Of a DNA stretch of 64,000 nt, positions 59,538 to 64,000 are shown one piece after another. Within the stretch, counting starts at the first letter, position 1; each line of letters begins with the position of its first letter. Both the position numbers and the translations under genes were made by a program. Origin of the DNA: Selaginella moellendorffii (lineage: Eukaryota > Streptophyta > Lycopodiopsida > Selaginellales > Selaginellaceae); NCBI RefSeq assembly GCF_000143415.4, contig NW_003314307.1:1158952-1222951 (forward strand), given 5' to 3'. The notes under the pieces were generated by a model. That model was not told the origin of the DNA. It ran no database searches and was given only the letters and a program-made list of their open reading frames with translations.

Positions 59538-61160
59538 ACTAATAAGGAGACTGGCCAAAAGGATGATTTAGAAGTGCAAGAGAATAATTTTAGACCAATG
59601 CTAGAGAATTTAGTGACATTTGATGGGCTTTAGCTTTCTTGAAGGAATAGCGATAAAAGAATTTTAGAATAATATAGAGTCTTCTTATGTATATACTTTG
59701 AGTGATTATTAATTTTTTGGAAAGATGAATTTTAGTGTTTAGCGAGGGATTTTCTAACAAATTAATTTGAAGTTGAGGCTTTGTTTTAGCCAATAACATT
59801 TCATTGTTAATTTTTTTAATGACACTTCAAAATATTGAGGCACAAAAGAAGCTTTTTGCATGTCTTGATGACTAGAAGATAATCTTTTTTGTGGAAGGTT
59901 AAGTTATAGCTGATTATGAGTGGATGCGAGATATATTTAGAGGTGCTTGCATTTGCCAAACAAGTGGAGTATTTTTTCTGAGGTGACAATAAAGATTGGG
60001 AGAAGCATAATAAAGAGAAATATTATGATACCTCATAAGGTTTTAAGGAAGTTACTTCAGTCTAAGAAAAGGAAGAGGTTCAAGAAGAAAAATTCTTCTA
60101 AGATACCTTTAAGTATGGTATTTATTTCCTTTGTGGCAATCTATAACACTTATTCAAGATTTTATAGAGTGTAAATAGAAGGAAAAAGCCTCTTAGATTG
60201 TGATCCAAACACTATCCTAGTGTTCAAGCTTTTTCAGATAGTGACATAAAAAAATCTCAACATGAAGTGGGAAGTAGTGATCCTTGAGATGACAAGGACT
60301 AAATTTACGAAGAAGAACAACCTCAAAAATTATGGAGCACATGTTGTTCTTATGTGCTCCTTCATAACTACTCAGGTATGTATATATAACCTCATCAACC
60401 ACTCAATAATTATGGTAGAGAAGATGGTGGATTTATTTAATATAGAAGACTAGCTTCCAATAGTTTATAAAGAGTGCCAATGGTAGTGTGTGCAAATCCA
60501 TTGATCATATACAATGCTGGGCAAATATATTTATCTATAAGATCGATAGCCTTGGTAAAATAATGGTTTCAAATTTTGTAATGCGGCTTGATATTAATAA
60601 GTATCATCACAGAAATTAACAATAAAAAAGTCATTAGCTAGACCAAAGGTTTTAGCACTAAAATTTGCTAGAACAGTTGTCTACCGCTAGGATATTAATA
60701 ATGATTGTTTCAAATTTAATGAGAAAAATATAAAGCCATTTTACAATGATGATAGAAATTGTTATAAGGTTAAAGATAAATCCTAAATTCCTTGAATTTT
60801 ATATGTACTACATAGCATAAAATAAAAGGGTTGTCTTGGACTTCTTTAATGGCTCAAGACATGCCCTTCTCAAAATTTTCAACAACTATTATATATTATT
60901 GAGTAAAATTTTTTCTACTTATACTCACATTATTGCCCATGCTTGGCAAAATAGTGACAAATAAACAAAGATAAAAATGTAGAGAAGAGAAGAAGAATGA
61001 GAAGAGAATAAAAAAGAACTTAGCCTCAAACCTCAAAGGGGTGAGTAAGGATAAATATATGTTACTTTCTCAACTGTAAGTGATTAAATTTTCCATTCTA
61101 CTTTAATCACTTAACTACACTTTTGACCACTTAGAGGAGTTTCATTCACAACCTCTACAA
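59538..61160. other. AT-rich DNA, possible decayed retroelement
   Basis: Short Lys-rich frames (for example 59947-60174) and no recognisable domain. A stretch at about 61073-61155 (GATTAAATTTTCCATTCTACTTTAATCACTTAAC) repeats one at about 28930-28985. Confidence 0.45.
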
Positions 61161-61560
61161 TTGTAAACTCTTGAGTTTGGACTTCTTGGGAGGTCACTTA
61201 GCCCAATACTATTCAAACCCAAGGACGTTTAACCCCAAATATCCCAAGACCCTTAACCGATTGGAAAAGGGGGTGCACTCTTATTCATGGGCCCTTTCCC
61301 TTTATATTTGAACCCCATGGATCGTCTCTCAAATCGTTCTCTTTGGTTGCTTACACCAACTTGAGGACATGCTAACCCCATAAGTAGCATCTATGCCACT
61401 TAGCCTTTGCCCTTGGTCCACGTATTCCATATGTTTGATCCTATGGCCGACACTCCAAAAGTACCACTAACATATCAGCTTATTACACTAAGGCCATGTC
61501 TATTCACCTTCATCTCATTAGTAATCCAAGACCACATATATCACAAACCCATCTCTTAAA
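61160..61560 (-). mobile_element. Truncated inverted relative of the TRIM
   Basis: Read on the minus strand, an LTR occupies about 61356-61160 and the internal TRIM sequence runs on the other side, 61357-61560, where similarity stops (after CATCTCTTAAAG). The order shows it is a 3' LTR plus part of the interior, in the opposite direction to the full copy 1.6 kb away. Confidence 0.75.
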
Positions 61561-61849
61561 GACTGGGCTATCTGTCCATGAGTGGTCATCTTATGACCAC
61601 ACCTTAGCACCCTTAAAATGCTTAAAGACATGATAAACACTTTTCCACAATATCCCTTATCTAATCCCTACCAAGTCCCACTCTATCCTTGGTAGTGCTT
61701 GTTAATACTACCATTGAGTCAGAGCCTGTAGACTTAACCATTAAGTCCCATTGATCTCTAGGACTTAATTGCTAGTGTCCTTAATCACTCACAAAAGGAT
61801 TATTCCTCTTCTTTTCCACAATCTGGGATTTTGGGATAATATTTCAAAA

Positions 61850-62650
61850 CACCATAACCTTATATAAGCTTTAGGGGTACTCTCCCCACCTTCTGCCTTT
61901 TGGTGCCCTAGCCATATAGCTAAAGTGAAGTTTTAATGAGTTACACTAAGTATCCAAGTAGGTAATGCCACTTATACTTAGATTGAGAGCATTGACCATC
62001 TGATCTCCTGAAGGAGATAGAGCCGGCTCTTGAACATTTCACCAAGCTACCCTACTTGTTTGTCCATATTCACTTTAGTTTTGGACTTCTTAGTGGTTAT
62101 ATCATCACCCAATACATGGGTATAACCTTCTTAAGTCACATTAGCCTTTTTTAGCCAAATTAGTTCCACTGGAGTTTAACCCCTACACTTTATGGGACGA
62201 TTGCTTTATGCTTTCACCCTATAGCCTATATTAGTATTTGGACTTAGTCTTGGACTTGGATTTGGACTTGGACTCAGACTCAAACTCGAACTCAAATGAA
62301 CTTAGTCTCAGTCTCGGTCTTAGTCTTAGTCTTTATCTCGGTTCATCTCGGACTCCATTTGGGACTCCACCTCAAACTCTATCTCGGGTCCATCTCGGGC
62401 TCCATCTTGGACTCCTTCTCAGACTCCATCTTAACACTTCTATGTGTTATGTGTTAGTCCTATTATGTCCCTTTTTTAGAGACTCACTTATTGCTTGCTT
62501 CGTGCTCATTCCTCAAACACTTCCTTAGGAATTCTATTCCGACTCTTGACTTTTCAAGTTTGAGCTTTTAATCCAAATGTGTTACACTTATTTAGCTTTC
62601 GCTTCAACCACTACTATGTGGCCCCCTTTTAGCTCCACTTTGGGATTTGA
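61850..62650 (-). repeat. Inverted copy of the LTR-like minisatellite repeat
   Basis: The reverse complement matches the repeat at 36.6-37.5 kb: shared tail at 61860-62230, minisatellite (GGACTCCATCT type) at about 62240-62430, then the GTCCxxTTxxAGAGACTCA block to about 62640. Confidence 0.75.
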
Positions 62651-64000
62651 GATCAATTTGCTTGTGGAATGATGTTAGGTAGCTTTTCAAGTATATGATA
62701 GCTAATTTGTGAAAGACTTTATTTCAGATTTAAACAAAAATTACTTTTCAAGACAAATTTCTCTCTAGTGGTAATGGTCAATATAAGTCTCTATTGAAGC
62801 TTGTATAACAAATTTTTGAATTTTAAATGTTTGAGTAAGCTCTTTATGTATAACAAATGAGCATTGATTAATTCATTTAAATGTACTAGGCATAGAGTGG
62901 TTTGTGATAATCGTTTTTAAATTTTTGACTTGTAAGTCTTTTTCAAGTCTTATAGGCTCTTGCAATATGTGTAGGAAACTTAAACTCAGGATAAGTCTAC
63001 TCTCAAACCATGTCTAAGTAGTTGTCTAAACTAAAGAACTTTGGATCAAAGCTTTGAGACAACACAATATTCTATTGTGATTTTGCCTCGTAAGATTTGG
63101 GTGAATAATTCCCCAATTTATTCTTTGTTAAGGTTGGCTCTAACTCTTTTTAAACTGGAGTCAAAGACAAGAATTACAAGGGCCTAATTTTCCTACTTGC
63201 ATATGTCTAGAAAAATTGTGACACACTATTGAAAAATGTGTCCTTTAAAAACCAAGTGAGAACTTGCTTAGAAGAAAAGAATTTTAAAGTAGTTAATTGT
63301 GTTTTCCACATCAAACACACTCAATTCTTTCTTCTTTTGGATTTTTCTCAAGAAATTGCTAGTTAAAATAATTTGAACTTGAGTTTCTTGGCAATATATG
63401 CTAAATTCCAATTTCAAACTCATCCCATGCTTTGGCGCTTAGGTAACGGTTGAAAAATTATTTGTCTGGCATGGTCTAAGTACTAATCCACTACAATCGC
63501 AAAGAAAGCTCCTTTGTTTAGTGTTGTCTAGGCTTAAAGCCTCTACAATTACTAAAGAGATTTACTTGTGATTCCTAGTGCAATTTTCTCTTAGTTGTTT
63601 CTCAAACTAAAGAATGACAACTTATCCTACTATGGTTGCCAAAAGTGAGTAAGGTTTTTTCTGTTTATACTCTGATTCTTGCCTCTGTTTGCAAAATAGT
63701 GATAAAAAAGTAGAGACAAAATATAGAAAAAGATAAAAAAAGATAAAAAAAGATAAGAAGAATGAGAAAAGAATAAAAAAGAACTCAACCTCAAACCCCA
63801 AAAGTGTAAATAAGGATAAATATATGTCACTCTCTCAACTCTATTTTGCACAAATTGTTATAGGTGAAAGAAAAGATAATTCAATACAAATGTATATAAT
63901 AGTGAATGGGGATTGTTTTCTAGTATGTCTAAATGCTACTTATATAGTGCATGATTTTATAATCATTCTTAATTGCTTCTCACTTATTTATGATAAATGT
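62651..64000. other. AT-rich DNA, no gene seen
   Basis: No domain or element boundary seen. A short AAAAAAGATA run lies at 63730-63760. Confidence 0.5.

Overview
The window is plant nuclear DNA, most like a lycophyte such as Selaginella. The clues are compact genes with introns of about 45-80 bp, several PLS-type PPR genes carrying many W-N-x-M/L repeats, a tau-class GST, a plant UPL1/2-type E3 ligase, a mitochondrial glycine-cleavage H protein, plant chromovirus remnants and TTTAGGG-type telomere motifs. The species is inferred; the plant identity is well supported.

Layout. (1) About 1-19.7 kb is a gene-dense, GC-richer island. It holds a giant HECT ubiquitin ligase of UPL1/UPL2 type (minus strand, running off the left edge), a divergent PPR gene, a convergent second PPR gene, a single-pass membrane protein, a 12-exon gene whose predicted product joins a PAXX/XRCC4-like head to a Crypton-derived DUF3504 domain, a tau GST and GCSH. 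(2) About 19.7-28.9 kb holds a broken PPR gene, one intact PPR gene, AT-rich DNA and a LINE scrap. (3) 29.1-36.6 kb is a dead Ty3/gypsy chromovirus with two LTRs, a 100-N gap and stop-riddled gag-pol. (4) 36.6-37.8 kb and 51.4-51.9 kb are copies of an LTR-like repeat containing a GATGGAGTCCAA minisatellite. (5) One of those copies is split by a 13,571-bp DNA transposon (37,792-51,362) with 24-bp terminal inverted repeats and a 4-bp AGTC target duplication. (6) 51.9-64 kb is AT-rich repeat DNA: a second gypsy relic, an S-protein-homologue gene, an 800-bp TRIM with perfect 5-bp target duplication, a truncated inverted relative of that TRIM, and an inverted copy of the minisatellite repeat.

The transposon is the most striking object. 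Two genes diverge from a duplicated central spacer: a transposase with a DUF7869-like, RNase-H-like core on the minus strand, and a multi-exon accessory gene on the plus strand that ends in an FCP1/NIF-like HAD phosphatase domain. Roughly 28 copies of a palindrome, consensus ATGGCRTGNGGCCYCAYGCCAT, are scattered through its spacer, its coding sequence and especially its tiny introns. Several introns are little more than the palindrome plus splice sites, and most of those in the 3' half of the accessory gene are phase 1. This copy is damaged by amber codons, two single-base homopolymer deletions and a 14-bp duplication.

The host genes do not form a pathway together; they are ordinary neighbours. 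The exception in interest is the predicted PAXX-DUF3504 gene, which would link a DNA-end-joining scaffold to a domesticated tyrosine-recombinase fragment. All exon boundaries and domain names come from reading the sequence by eye.
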